A stretch of DNA of 64,000 nt from CAYVMD01 sp964452465 (GTDB taxonomy: Bacteria; Armatimonadota; JACIXR01), in NCBI GenBank assembly GCA_964452465.1, contig CAYVMD010000005.1, forward strand, positions 15,866-79,865. Reading direction: 5' to 3'. The notes beneath the pieces were generated by a model. The model ran no database searches. It was not told the origin of the DNA and worked only from the letters and a program-made list of their open reading frames with translations. Shown here piece by piece: positions 16,649 through 25,382 of this stretch. Numbering within the stretch: the first letter of the stretch is position 1; the number at the start of each line of letters is the position of its first letter. A program made the translations under genes and the position numbers.

Positions 16649-16677
16649 TTGACAACTTTTCCCCCCTTCCCTACCAT
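16649..16677 (+). promoter_or_regulatory. Putative promoter of the dcw cluster
   Basis: TTGACA at 16649-16654 and TACCAT at 16672-16677 with a 17-base spacer. Transcription would start about 16684, just upstream of a run of TGG repeats that could be the MraZ operator. This is the only strong promoter-like sequence seen upstream of mraZ. Confidence 0.6.
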
Positions 16678-16689
16678 TTATCCTAAAAA

Positions 16690-16713
16690 TGGTAGATAGT
16701 GGAGGAAAGGTGG
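16690..16713 (+). promoter_or_regulatory. Possible MraZ operator (periodic TGG repeats)
   Basis: TGG occurs at 16690, 16700 and 16711 (TGGTA, TGGAG, TGGAA), a spacing of 10-11 bases. It lies between the predicted transcription start and the mraZ start, where MraZ boxes (TGGG-type direct repeats with one-turn spacing) sit in E. coli. A second pair lies at 16605 and 16616. The last repeat also serves as ribosome-binding sequence, so MraZ binding could repress its own cluster. Confidence 0.4.
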
Positions 16714-16722
16714 AATGTAATT

Positions 16723-17178
16723 GTGTTGAGCGGATTATTCATACACAACATAGACGATAAAGGAAGAGTAGTTCTCCCTGCGCGGTTTCGCAGTTTAGTA
16801 GGAGAACGTTTCATATTGACGAAAGGGATTCACGGGTGTATTTTCCTATTCCCCGAGGCGGAGTGGCTGAAGATAGCGGAGAGTTTGGGGAAGCAGTCGT
16901 TTTTAAACAGGGATGCCATCCTCCTCCAACGGTTCCTCTTGGGCGCTGCCACAGAGTGCTCCCCCGACCCCCAGGGAAGGCTTGCCATCCCCCTCCCCCT
17001 CAGGGAGTATGCGGGCATAAAGGAGAATGGGGAAGTGGTAATCATGGGGACGGGTCAAAGGATAGAGATCTGGAGCAAGGAGAGATGGGAGAAATGCGAG
17101 GAGGAGATCACTCCCGAGAAGATCTCCCAAGCAGCAGAGCAATTGGGGTTGTTTGGACCAAGGAGCGTGTGGGAATGA
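16723..17178 (+). CDS. mraZ: Transcriptional regulator MraZ
   Basis: MraZ is an AbrB-like ring-forming DNA-binding protein that controls the dcw cluster. Two SpoVT/AbrB-like repeats are visible: LFIHNIDDKGRVVLPARFRS near the start and ATECSPDPQGRLAIPLPLRE in the second half. I chose the GTG at 16723, 10 bases after AGGTGG, because MraZ normally begins within a few residues of the first repeat; an upstream GTG at 16699 would add eight residues. First gene of the cluster; rsmH starts on the base after its stop. Confidence 0.88.
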   Translation: MLSGLFIHNIDDKGRVVLPARFRSLVGERFILTKGIHGCIFLFPEAEWLKIAESLGKQSFLNRDAILLQRFLLGAATECSPDPQGRLAIPLPLREYAGIKENGEVVIMGTGQRIEIWSKERWEKCEEEITPEKISQAAEQLGLFGPRSVWE

Positions 17179-18060
17179 ATGTCCACCTATCACCATCAGC
17201 CTGTTATGTTGAGGGAGGTTCTGGAATTCCTCCAGGTGGAACGGGGAGGGATATTCGTGGATTGCACGACGGGGGAAGGTGGGCATTCCGAGGGAATCCT
17301 AAAGAAATTACCCCCGGATGGGATGCTCGTCTGTATAGACCGAGACGAGGAAATGCTCAAGGTAGCGAAGGAGCGCTTAGGGGAAGACCCCAGGGTAAAG
17401 TTTCTGAAGGGGAATTTCTCCCAGATAACCTCCCTCTTAGGGGGTTTGGGGGTGGAAGGAGTGGATGGGGTGCTTTTTGATTTAGGGGTTTCCTACGCCC
17501 AGATCAACCTCCCCCAAAGGGGATTCAGCTTCCGCCAGGATGGACCGCTGGATATGCGAATGGATAAAAGCCAGCCCCTAACCGCCCACATGCTCGTGAA
17601 TAGATTGAGCGAGAAGGAATTAGCCGAATTGTTCCGAAAATACGGGGAGGAGAAATTCGCTCGGCGGATAGCCAGCGCCATCGTGAAGAGGCGAAGGGGA
17701 AGGGAGATAACTTCCACCTTGGAGTTGGCGGAGATAATAAGGCAAGTGGTGAAGAGGCGAAGCCATATCCATCCTGCCACTCGAGCGTTCATGGCGCTTA
17801 GAATAGCGGTAAACCAGGAATTGGAGGAGTTGGAGAGCGCCCTGCCTCAGGCGATTGCTCTTTTGAAGAAGGGAGGGCGCATCGTCGTCCTTTCCTATCA
17901 CTCCTTGGAGGATCGCATAACGAAGCGCTCTTTTATGCTTCACGAGGAGGTGCTCAACATTCTCACCCCCAAGCCTTTGAGACCCTCTAAGGAGGAAGTA
18001 GCGGTTAATCCCAAGGCGCGGAGCGCGAGGTTTCGTGCGGGAGAAAGGAGGGATTGTTGA
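17179..18060 (+). CDS. rsmH: 16S rRNA (cytosine(1402)-N4)-methyltransferase RsmH
   Basis: 293 residues. N-terminus YHHQPVMLREVLEFLQV and DCTTGEGGHSEGILKKLPPD form the SAM-binding region. VDGVLFDLGVSYAQINLPQR and GFSFRQDGPLDMRMD are the catalytic region. The C-terminal GGRIVVLSYHSLEDRITKRS is the family hallmark. It methylates C1402 in the ribosomal P site. The ATG immediately follows the mraZ stop. Length and gene order are canonical. Confidence 0.96.
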   Translation: MSTYHHQPVMLREVLEFLQVERGGIFVDCTTGEGGHSEGILKKLPPDGMLVCIDRDEEMLKVAKERLGEDPRVKFLKGNFSQITSLLGGLGVEGVDGVLFDLGVSYAQINLPQRGFSFRQDGPLDMRMDKSQPLTAHMLVNRLSEKELAELFRKYGEEKFARRIASAIVKRRRGREITSTLELAEIIRQVVKRRSHIHPATRAFMALRIAVNQELEELESALPQAIALLKKGGRIVVLSYHSLEDRITKRSFMLHEEVLNILTPKPLRPSKEEVAVNPKARSARFRAGERRDC

Positions 18061-18061
18061 G

Positions 18062-18424
18062 ATGAGGGCGACCTTACCCCAATATAGAAGGTATCCAGAG
18101 AGAAGGGTGAAGCCCGTATGGGAAGCAGAGGTTAGGAGGGAAAGCATAAAAGTTGCTTTTCTAAAGAAACTTTTCATCCTCTCTTGTATCGCTCTTTGCC
18201 TCTTTGGGGTTTTAGCAGTTGCGTTGGGGATTGGGACTTGCCGGTTGGTGCTGCGGAAGGAGAATTTGGAAAATACCTACCAAATCCTTAGAGAGAGAAA
18301 AGCGTTTCTTGAGAAGGAAAAAGAGATGCTACTTTCCCCCCTAGTGATGGAGCAAGAAGCAGCAAAGAGGGGGATGAAGAAAGCTACCCAGATGTGGTAT
18401 CTATGGCTGAGCGCGAGAGAATGA
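18062..18424 (+). CDS. ftsL: Cell-division protein FtsL-like
   Basis: 120 residues: a basic cytoplasmic stretch, one transmembrane helix (KLFILSCIALCLFGVLAVAL) and a coiled-coil-like periplasmic segment (RKENLENTYQILRERKAFLE). This is the architecture of FtsL, which with FtsQ/FtsB activates septal wall synthesis. Sequence conservation in FtsL is low, so the call rests on topology and on position between rsmH and the penicillin-binding protein. ATG at 18062 is preceded by GGAGGG; an earlier start inside rsmH is less likely. Confidence 0.75.
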   Translation: MRATLPQYRRYPERRVKPVWEAEVRRESIKVAFLKKLFILSCIALCLFGVLAVALGIGTCRLVLRKENLENTYQILRERKAFLEKEKEMLLSPLVMEQEAAKRGMKKATQMWYLWLSARE

Positions 18425-20184
18425 AGAGAAGCATAAACAAAACCATCAATTGGAAGTTGAGACTTTTAAGAACGGGATGGGTAATGCTTTCCCTATTCCT
18501 AACGGGCAACTTCTTTTATATCCAAGTGATAAAAGCTCCCTATTATAAAAAACTTGCGGAGAAACAAACTATTAGGAGGATAGTTGCTAAGCCTGAGAGG
18601 GGCGTAATTTACGATCGTAAGCGTAGGGAGCTTGCGGTGGACACAATAGGAGGGTCGGTGTTCCTACACCTCGGCGATATCCGAGATGCGGGGAAAGTAG
18701 CGTCTTTTCTTACCTCCTTGTTAGGAGTAGAGGAGGGAGAGGTGCTCCAAAAGATAACGGGGAAACATCCTATCGTATCTCTTAAGAGGAATATAGACTT
18801 TCAAACCCTTTGCAAGGTAGAAAAGGCGATAAGGGATTTCTCCTTAACGGGCATAGAGATTCAGAGGGAGCGGAGGAGATTTTATCCCTTTGGCTCCACC
18901 CTAGCCCATGTTCTCGGCTTCCTTAATGTGGATGGGGAGCCGATGGAAGGGGTGGAGAAGAGTTTGAATGATTACCTGGGAGGGGAAGAAGGCATCATAG
19001 AGGGGGCTCGCGATATCAAGGGCAGAATTTTACCCTTCTCCTCCAAGGTGCTCAAGCGAGCCAGAAAGGGGATGGATGTTGTTTTGACTATAGACCTGGA
19101 TATTCAGAAGATAGTGGAGGAGGAGCTGAGAAAGGCTTACGAGGAAACGAAGGCGAAATCCGCCACAGCGATAGTTATGAACCCCCGAAATGGGGAGATC
19201 CTTGCCCTCGCTAACTTTCCTACCTTTGATCCCAACGAGCAGAACAAATATCCCGCTGATAACAAGCGGAATAGAGCAGTGACGGATCTCTATGAGATGG
19301 GTTCGGTAGTAAAACCCCTTGTCATAAGTTATGCTTTGCAAGAAGGGGTCATTACCCCTTCCTCTCGCTTCTTCTGCGCAGGACGACTCACCCTTAACAA
19401 TAGGGTTATTCATTGTGTCGTTCATCATAAAGGTGGACATGGCAAGATAACTCCTGCGGAGATACTCTGGAAGTCCTGCAATGTGGGAGCTGCTCAAGTG
19501 GGATTAAAATTGGGAGCAAAGAAGCTTTACCAGGCTTTAGAGGCGTTTGGCTTTCTTTCTTCTCCCACCGACGAGCTTTTAGGGGCGAGAAAAGGGATCG
19601 TCCCCCTACCTCAAACCTGGGATAAGGTAAGGATAGCGAACATGTCTTTCGGACAGGGATTCTCTGTAACACCCCTTCACCTCGTTAGCGCTTTCTGCGC
19701 TATCGCCAATGGGGGCATTCTTTATAAGCCCCATATCTTGAAGGAGGTAATCCACCCGGATGGGGCAAGGATAGAGGTGCAGCCGGAAGTATTAGGGCGC
19801 CCCCTTTCCCCAGAGGTAGCCGAGGAGGTTAAAAACATGCTGGTAGGGGTGGTGGAGAGAAAGGAAGGAACCGCCTATGGTTATGCCACGATAGAGGGGG
19901 TAAAGGCAGGAGGCAAGACGGGAACCGCTCAGAAGGTAGAGGGAGGAGTTTACCATAAGGAAAAGGTTGTGGCTTCTTTCGTGGGCTTTTTGCCACTGCC
20001 AAAGCCTCAGCTCGTCATCTTAGTTTTAATAAATGAGCCCCAGATTAACCGCTGGGGGGCAGTAGCAGCTGCCCCCGTTTTCAAACAAATTGCCTCAAAA
20101 GCCCTTGCCTGCCTGGAACATCCTCCTTCAATAACCCCCATTAACCCTAATAATTATAGCCTACTGCCCCCCAGCGGTCACTGA
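18421..20184 (+). CDS. ftsI: Division-type class B penicillin-binding protein (FtsI/PBP2-like)
   Basis: 588 residues from the ATG overlapping the ftsL stop as ATGA. It has a single N-terminal membrane helix (LLRTGWVMLSLFLTGNFFYI) and the dimerisation domain (KPERGVIYDRKRRELAVD). The transpeptidase domain has S295-V-V-K (MGSVVKP), S352-C-N (WKSCNVG) and KTGTA (K499). It cross-links septal peptidoglycan together with FtsW. There are no PASTA repeats. The C-terminal tail (NPNNYSLLPPSGH) is encoded by one arm of a perfect 18-base inverted repeat described separately. Confidence 0.92.
   Translation: MKRSINKTINWKLRLLRTGWVMLSLFLTGNFFYIQVIKAPYYKKLAEKQTIRRIVAKPERGVIYDRKRRELAVDTIGGSVFLHLGDIRDAGKVASFLTSLLGVEEGEVLQKITGKHPIVSLKRNIDFQTLCKVEKAIRDFSLTGIEIQRERRRFYPFGSTLAHVLGFLNVDGEPMEGVEKSLNDYLGGEEGIIEGARDIKGRILPFSSKVLKRARKGMDVVLTIDLDIQKIVEEELRKAYEETKAKSATAIVMNPRNGEILALANFPTFDPNEQNKYPADNKRNRAVTDLYEMGSVVKPLVISYALQEGVITPSSRFFCAGRLTLNNRVIHCVVHHKGGHGKITPAEILWKSCNVGAAQVGLKLGAKKLYQALEAFGFLSSPTDELLGARKGIVPLPQTWDKVRIANMSFGQGFSVTPLHLVSAFCAIANGGILYKPHILKEVIHPDGARIEVQPEVLGRPLSPEVAEEVKNMLVGVVERKEGTAYGYATIEGVKAGGKTGTAQKVEGGVYHKEKVVASFVGFLPLPKPQLVILVLINEPQINRWGAVAAAPVFKQIASKALACLEHPPSITPINPNNYSLLPPSGH
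20048..20178. repeat. Nested inverted repeats at the 3' end of the PBP gene
   Basis: ACCGCTGGGGGGCAGTAG at 20048-20065 is the exact reverse complement of 20161-20178. The first arm can alternatively form a local hairpin: GGGGGCAG at 20055-20062 pairs with CTGCCCCC at 20069-20076 around loop TAGCAG. The two pairings are mutually exclusive. A TATAAT at 20215-20220 follows, 15 bases before the murE start, so this could be a post-transcriptional or transcriptional control point. Confidence 0.75.
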
Positions 20185-20234
20185 TTCATTGTAAGATAGC
20201 GCTATTTTATTTATTATAATCTTTGACTGGAAAG

Positions 20235-21722
20235 ATGAAATTCGCTGATCTAATGAAGAGCATTCCTTATCTGAAAGGCGAAGGCGATTGGTCAACAGAG
20301 ATCAAAGGTATATCCTACGATTCTCGCTCTGTTGAACCGGGCTTCCTTTTCGTTGCCCTAAGGGGCGCTCGATTGGACGGGCATAACTTCGTAAAGGAAG
20401 CTATAGAGCGGGGAGCTTCCGCCCTAGTCTTAGAGAGGGAAGTGGAAGCGCTTCCTTTAGATATTCCCTATGCCATAGTCCCGTCTTCTCGGCGCGCTCT
20501 TGCCTTGTTATCCTCCAACTTTTATCACCATCCCTCCCGAGAGCTAACCTTGGTGGGCGTAACTGGGACGAACGGGAAAGGGTTAACCTGCCACTTTTTA
20601 TACCACATCCTGAGGAAGGCAGGGGTAAGCACCGCAACTTTGGGCACGCTGGGGGCACAGTTGAATGGCACTCCCTTGCCCTGGAGCGAAAGGACCACTC
20701 CGGAGGCCCCCCTGATCCAGCGATGCCTTCGCGAAATAGTGGATAGGCAAGGGGAAACCGCCATAATGGAAGTTTCCTCCCACGCCCTTGCCCAGGACCG
20801 CACTTGGGGATGCGAATTCGATATTGCGGTATTCACTAACCTCTCCCACGATCACCTGGATTACCATGACTCCCTGGAGGAATATTTCCGAACCAAACTT
20901 CGCCTTTTCACCCTCTATCCCTCGGCTTCCTCGAAGAATTTTGTGGCCGTAATCAACATAGATGACCCTTATGGCAAAATTCTTGCCCACGAGGTAACCT
21001 CTCCTTACATAACCTACGGCACCTCTAAAGAGGCATTGGTGAGAGGCTACATTCTTCAATTCTCCCCTTCTTTTCTTTTATTCTCCCTCCAAACTCCCGA
21101 AGGGGAAACGGAGGTGAAGCTTCCCCTTGGAGGGCTATTCAATTTGCACAACGCCTTAGCCTCCGCCTCGGTCGCCCTGGCTCTGGGGATAAAATTGGAG
21201 AGCATCAAGCAAGGGCTTGAAGGAGTTTCTCCCCTCCCGGGGCGCATGGAAATCATGGACGAAGGGCAGGATTTCACCCTCATAATCGACTATGCCCATA
21301 CCCCCAAGGGCTTAGAGGATATCCTCCTCTCCTTGAAACCAGTATGCGAGGGAAAATTGATCACGGTTTTCGGTTGCGGGGGAGACAGGGATAAGGAGAA
21401 ACGTCCTCTCATGGGGAAGATAGCCAGCGAGATATCGGATTTGGTAATCGTCACCTCCGATAATCCCCGAAGCGAAGATCCCAACGCCATTATAGAGGGC
21501 ATCCTCTCCGGCATTTCATCCCCGAATAAAGGAAGGGTTAAAGTAGAGGTGGAAAGGGAAACCGCTATAAACCTCGCCATTGGCATGGCAAGGAAGGGAG
21601 ATTGTGTGCTCATAGCGGGCAAGGGGCATGAGAATTACCAGATATTCGCGGATCGCGTCATCCCTTTCAGCGACAGGGAGAAAGCTCGGGAAGCGGTGAG
21701 GAAGAGATGGGACTCCAAATGA
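20235..21722 (+). CDS. murE: UDP-MurNAc-tripeptide ligase MurE (meso-DAP type)
   Basis: Adds the third amino acid to UDP-MurNAc-L-Ala-D-Glu. 495 residues from ATG 20235 (an in-frame TTG lies 12 bases upstream). Motifs include IKGISYDSRSVEPGFLFVAL, EVSSHALAQDRTWGCEFDIA, FTNLSHDHLDYHDSLEEYFR and IDYAHTPKGLEDIL. The DNPRSEDP motif (D409) marks meso-diaminopimelate specificity. Odd: the ATP loop reads GTNGKGLT (residues 111-118), with Gly116 where Thr or Ser normally follows the lysine. The other Mur ligases in the cluster have the normal T/S. Confidence 0.93.
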   Translation: MKFADLMKSIPYLKGEGDWSTEIKGISYDSRSVEPGFLFVALRGARLDGHNFVKEAIERGASALVLEREVEALPLDIPYAIVPSSRRALALLSSNFYHHPSRELTLVGVTGTNGKGLTCHFLYHILRKAGVSTATLGTLGAQLNGTPLPWSERTTPEAPLIQRCLREIVDRQGETAIMEVSSHALAQDRTWGCEFDIAVFTNLSHDHLDYHDSLEEYFRTKLRLFTLYPSASSKNFVAVINIDDPYGKILAHEVTSPYITYGTSKEALVRGYILQFSPSFLLFSLQTPEGETEVKLPLGGLFNLHNALASASVALALGIKLESIKQGLEGVSPLPGRMEIMDEGQDFTLIIDYAHTPKGLEDILLSLKPVCEGKLITVFGCGGDRDKEKRPLMGKIASEISDLVIVTSDNPRSEDPNAIIEGILSGISSPNKGRVKVEVERETAINLAIGMARKGDCVLIAGKGHENYQIFADRVIPFSDREKAREAVRKRWDSK

Positions 21723-23089
21723 CCTTGGGAGAAATAGCACGGATCATGGGAGGAAGGTTATCGAGCGGGGGGGAGGATATCATAATCAGGAGCATTTCCA
21801 CAGATGGACGCCTACCCCAAGAAGATGCGCTTTTCTTCGCCCTGCGAGGCGAACGCTTCGACGGGCATGATTTTCTTCAGCAAGCCTATGGCAATGGTTG
21901 CGTAGCGGGGGTGGTGGAACATGTGCCTCCCTCCCCCCCTCCCATACCCCTGATTCAAGTCGAAAACACATTGGAAGCGTTGGGCAGATTAGCCAAGCAT
22001 CATAGGCAAAAATTTTCTATTTTGTCGATTGGGGTAACGGGAAGCAACGGCAAGACCACAACGAAGGAGCTCATCGCCCACATACTTTCCAAGAGGTATG
22101 AAGTGTTGAAGAGCAGGGAGAATTACAACAACGAGATAGGCGTCCCCTTGACCATCCTCCAGTTGGACCCTTCCCATCAGATCCTGGTAGTGGAGATGGC
22201 AATGCGAGGGAAAGGGCAGATCGCCTACCTTTCGGAGATCTCCCAACCCTCCATAGGGGTTATAACTAATATTGGGCTCTCCCACCTTCAGTTCTTCCGC
22301 TCCCGGGAGGAGATCGCAGAAGCGAAGGCGGAGTTATTAGAAGCACTCCCCAAGGAAGGGAGGGCGATCTTAAACGCGGACGATCCTTTCTTCGACTTCT
22401 TGAGGAAAAAGGCAAGATGCCCAGTGGTAAGTTTCGGTTTCTCGCCTGGGGCAGATGTGAAGGGAGAGGATTTAAGAGAAGAGGACTCGGGGCTGTCCCT
22501 CACCGTGCAAAGCTGGCGAGGAACGGGAACCTTCTATCTCCCCTTGATAGGAAAGCACAACGCCATGAACCTCCTTGCCTCCATTGCCACTGCTCTTTTG
22601 ACCGATATATCCTTGGAGGAAATAAAGGAAGCCCTACCTTCATTCGTCCCTCCCCCCATGCGAATGGAGCTGATTCGCCTTCCCAATGGCACCCTGGTCA
22701 TAAACGATTCCTATAACGCAAGTCCCTCCTCCCTGGAATCTGCTCTTCTCACTTTGAAGGGTAAAAGGGGGAGGAAAATAGCAGTCTTGGGCGAGATGTT
22801 GGAGTTAGGTGCCATTAGCGAGGAGGCTCATCTTCAAGCGGGCAGATGGGTTTGCGAAGCGGGAGTGGATCTGCTCATCAGCGTGGGAGAAGGAGGGGAA
22901 TACATAGCCAGAGGGGCGAGGGAAAATGGCTTTTTAGAGGAAAGGATCTTCCATTTCCCCTCCAGGGAAGGGATATCTACCTTCTTAAAAGAGATACTAA
23001 AGGGCGAGGAAGTAGTGCTGATCAAGGGATCCCGCAAAGTTGAGCTGGATAAAGTAGTGGAGGAGTTAAAGGCATGCTTTATCTCTTAA
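21719..23089 (+). CDS. murF: UDP-MurNAc-tripeptide--D-Ala-D-Ala ligase MurF
   Basis: 456 residues. N-terminus MTLGEIARIMGGRL, then STDGRLPQEDALFFALRGER, the ATP loop GVTGSNGKTTTKELIAHILS, KSRENYNNEIGVPLTILQLD and VINDSYNASPSSLESALLTL, the standard MurF motifs. It attaches D-Ala-D-Ala to the UDP-MurNAc-tripeptide. I took the ATG at 21719 because it overlaps the murE stop as ATGA; the ATG at 21707 is also possible. Confidence 0.95.
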   Translation: MTLGEIARIMGGRLSSGGEDIIIRSISTDGRLPQEDALFFALRGERFDGHDFLQQAYGNGCVAGVVEHVPPSPPPIPLIQVENTLEALGRLAKHHRQKFSILSIGVTGSNGKTTTKELIAHILSKRYEVLKSRENYNNEIGVPLTILQLDPSHQILVVEMAMRGKGQIAYLSEISQPSIGVITNIGLSHLQFFRSREEIAEAKAELLEALPKEGRAILNADDPFFDFLRKKARCPVVSFGFSPGADVKGEDLREEDSGLSLTVQSWRGTGTFYLPLIGKHNAMNLLASIATALLTDISLEEIKEALPSFVPPPMRMELIRLPNGTLVINDSYNASPSSLESALLTLKGKRGRKIAVLGEMLELGAISEEAHLQAGRWVCEAGVDLLISVGEGGEYIARGARENGFLEERIFHFPSREGISTFLKEILKGEEVVLIKGSRKVELDKVVEELKACFIS

Positions 23090-24030
23090 TGGCATCGCTT
23101 ATCGGGTTTGCTTTTAGCGTAGTTCTCACCCTCTTTGTCTTACATATCCTAAGGAAAAAGAAGATAGGGCAGAAGATCAGCGAGGATGCCCCTCAGAGGC
23201 ATCGACAGAAAGAAGGCACGCCCACTATGGGAGGAATAGCCCTGGTGCTTTCCGCTTGCCTTGGTTATTGGGTGATAGGGGGAAAAGACATCAGACTTCC
23301 TCTTGCCTTGATCGGTTTCGCTCTCGTTGGTTTGATAGACGATCTCCTCAGTGTTCATAAAAAACGCTCTTTGGGTCTGCCTGCGCGCTGGAAGTTTTTT
23401 CTCCAGTGCATGTTGTCCATCTTGCTTCTCCTTAGTGTAAAGGATATCTCGTCCCTGATGCATTTCCCAGGGGCAGGCTGGCACTTAGATCTTGGCATAC
23501 TTTATCCATTCTTCGCCCTACTTTTATTAGTGGGTTTCTCCAACGCTACCAACCTAACGGACGGTTTGGATGGGCTGAGCGCTGGATGCACTGCGATCGT
23601 CGCGGGAGGAATGGCCTTAGTTGCCATTTACCTTAAAGACATCAACATAGGGCTTTTCCTCGCCTCCCTTTCGGGTGCTTGCCTGGGCTTTTTGTGGTTC
23701 AATTGTTACCCCGCGAAGATCATCATGGGGGATACCGGGGCTCTCGCCTTAGGAGGAGCCCTTGCCTTTGCCTCCATACTCATGAAGGAGGAGATAACTT
23801 TAATCCTTATGGGTTTGGTTTTCGTTGCCGAGATCTTGTCCGTTATCCTTCAAGTGGTCTCTTTCAAGACCAGGAGGAAGCGCATCTTCCGGATGACCCC
23901 TCTCCATCATCATTTCGAGCTTATGGGCTGGGAAGAGCCCCTCATTACCTTTCGCTTCTGGTTAGTTAGCTTTTTGCTTATTGCCATTAATTATCTCTGG
24001 GTGGTGAGAGGTTCGGGAGGATGGAAATGA
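23074..24030 (+). CDS. mraY: Phospho-MurNAc-pentapeptide transferase MraY
   Basis: Makes lipid I at the membrane. 318 residues, about ten membrane helices. Motifs: RHRQKEGTPTMGGIALVLSA, GLIDDLLSVHKKRSLGL (catalytic DD), NATNLTDGLDGLSAGCTAIV, NCYPAKIIMGDTGALALGG, and the cytoplasmic RMTPLHHHFELMGW histidine loop. It overlaps murF by 16 bases and murD by 4. Confidence 0.97.
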   Translation: MLYLLMASLIGFAFSVVLTLFVLHILRKKKIGQKISEDAPQRHRQKEGTPTMGGIALVLSACLGYWVIGGKDIRLPLALIGFALVGLIDDLLSVHKKRSLGLPARWKFFLQCMLSILLLLSVKDISSLMHFPGAGWHLDLGILYPFFALLLLVGFSNATNLTDGLDGLSAGCTAIVAGGMALVAIYLKDINIGLFLASLSGACLGFLWFNCYPAKIIMGDTGALALGGALAFASILMKEEITLILMGLVFVAEILSVILQVVSFKTRRKRIFRMTPLHHHFELMGWEEPLITFRFWLVSFLLIAINYLWVVRGSGGWK

Positions 24031-25382
24031 AGAGGGTCAGCGTTATAGGCATGGGAAGGACGGGGATAGCGGTAGCGAAGTTCCTTCACTCCTTAGGGCA
24101 CAAGGTTAGCGTATTCGATATAAAAAATTTGCCGGTGCCCCAGGAATTAGCAGGTCTGCCCATAAATTTCCACTTAGGAGATCCTCTTTACCAGGGAGCA
24201 GAAGATGCCGACCTAATCGTGGTCAGCCCCGGCGTGTCCAGGGAAGCTCCCTTTATTGCCCGGGCGGAAGCAAAGGGCATCCCCATTAAGAGCGAAATAG
24301 AAATCGCTTTTGAGTTCTGTCTCGCTCCCATAGTAGCCATCACCGGCACGGATGGAAAGAGCACAACCACTGCTCTCCTGGGACATATCTTGAGGGAAAG
24401 TGGGAAGAAGGCGATTATAGCAGGCAATATCGGCGTACCCTTCATAGATGTGGTTAGCCAAATCACCCCCCAGCACATAGTTGTATTGGAGGTTTCCAGT
24501 TTCCAATTGGAATGGGTGGACAAATTCCGCCCCTTTGTAGGGGTTATCCTGAACATATCCCCCGATCATATGGAACGTCATCGCTCTTTAGAGGAATACG
24601 CAAGGGTTAAATTCCGGCTTTTTTCCAACCAAAACAAGGAAGATTACGCCATATTGAATGCCGAGGATCCCTTCATCATGGGAATGTCCTCCCAAGTACC
24701 CTCACGGGTGCTGTTATTCTCTACCTCTCCTATTGAGGGAGAGGGCATTTTCCTGGAGAAGGGAGAAATTAACATAAGGGTTGGGGATTCCCTTTGCACT
24801 TTCCCCCTTCCTTTTACCTCCTTGAGGGGGAGGCACAATTTACAGAACCTTCTTGCGGGCATCCTCTCCGCTTATCTTTGCGGGGTTCCCCCTGAGGGGA
24901 TAAAGGAGGCTATCCCTACTTTCCAACCACTTCCACATAGGTTGGAAGAGGTGGGAAGAATAAAGGGCGTTTTGTTCGTGAACGATTCCAAGGCAACCAA
25001 CCCTCATTCAGCGGGGACGGCGCTCTCCTCTTTCGATGCTCCCATCGTTTGGATAGCGGGTGGGCAGTTAAAGGAAGGGACAGATTACAGCGCCTTGTTC
25101 TCCCGACATAAGGGGAGATTGAAGGGGGTAGTGCTCATAGGCGAGTCCTCGAACTTGCTAGAGGATTTGGCGAGGAGGGAAGGAATAGATAACATCGTTA
25201 AAGGAGAAAGCATAGAGGAAGCAGTGGAGAAAGCTTTCCTTCTGGCTTCTCCGGGTGATGTCGTCCTCCTCTCTCCCGCTTGCGCCAGTTTCGACATGTT
25301 TCGGGACTTCGAGGAACGGGGAGAGAGGTTCAAAGAAGCGGTTAAGAAATTGAGGTGGAGATATGGAAGCGAAGGAGTATAG
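24027..25382 (+). CDS. murD: UDP-MurNAc-L-alanine--D-glutamate ligase MurD
   Basis: 451 residues starting MKRVSVIGMGRTGIAVAKFL at the ATG that overlaps the mraY stop; a GGGAGG ribosome-binding site lies six bases before it. ATP loop AITGTDGKSTTTALLGHILR, EVSSFQLEWVDKFRPFVGVI, NISPDHMERHRSLEEYARVK, FVNDSKATNPHSAGTALSSF and LLSPACASFDMFRDFEERGE are the MurD signatures. It adds D-Glu to UDP-MurNAc-L-Ala. Confidence 0.96.
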   Translation: MKRVSVIGMGRTGIAVAKFLHSLGHKVSVFDIKNLPVPQELAGLPINFHLGDPLYQGAEDADLIVVSPGVSREAPFIARAEAKGIPIKSEIEIAFEFCLAPIVAITGTDGKSTTTALLGHILRESGKKAIIAGNIGVPFIDVVSQITPQHIVVLEVSSFQLEWVDKFRPFVGVILNISPDHMERHRSLEEYARVKFRLFSNQNKEDYAILNAEDPFIMGMSSQVPSRVLLFSTSPIEGEGIFLEKGEINIRVGDSLCTFPLPFTSLRGRHNLQNLLAGILSAYLCGVPPEGIKEAIPTFQPLPHRLEEVGRIKGVLFVNDSKATNPHSAGTALSSFDAPIVWIAGGQLKEGTDYSALFSRHKGRLKGVVLIGESSNLLEDLARREGIDNIVKGESIEEAVEKAFLLASPGDVVLLSPACASFDMFRDFEERGERFKEAVKKLRWRYGSEGV

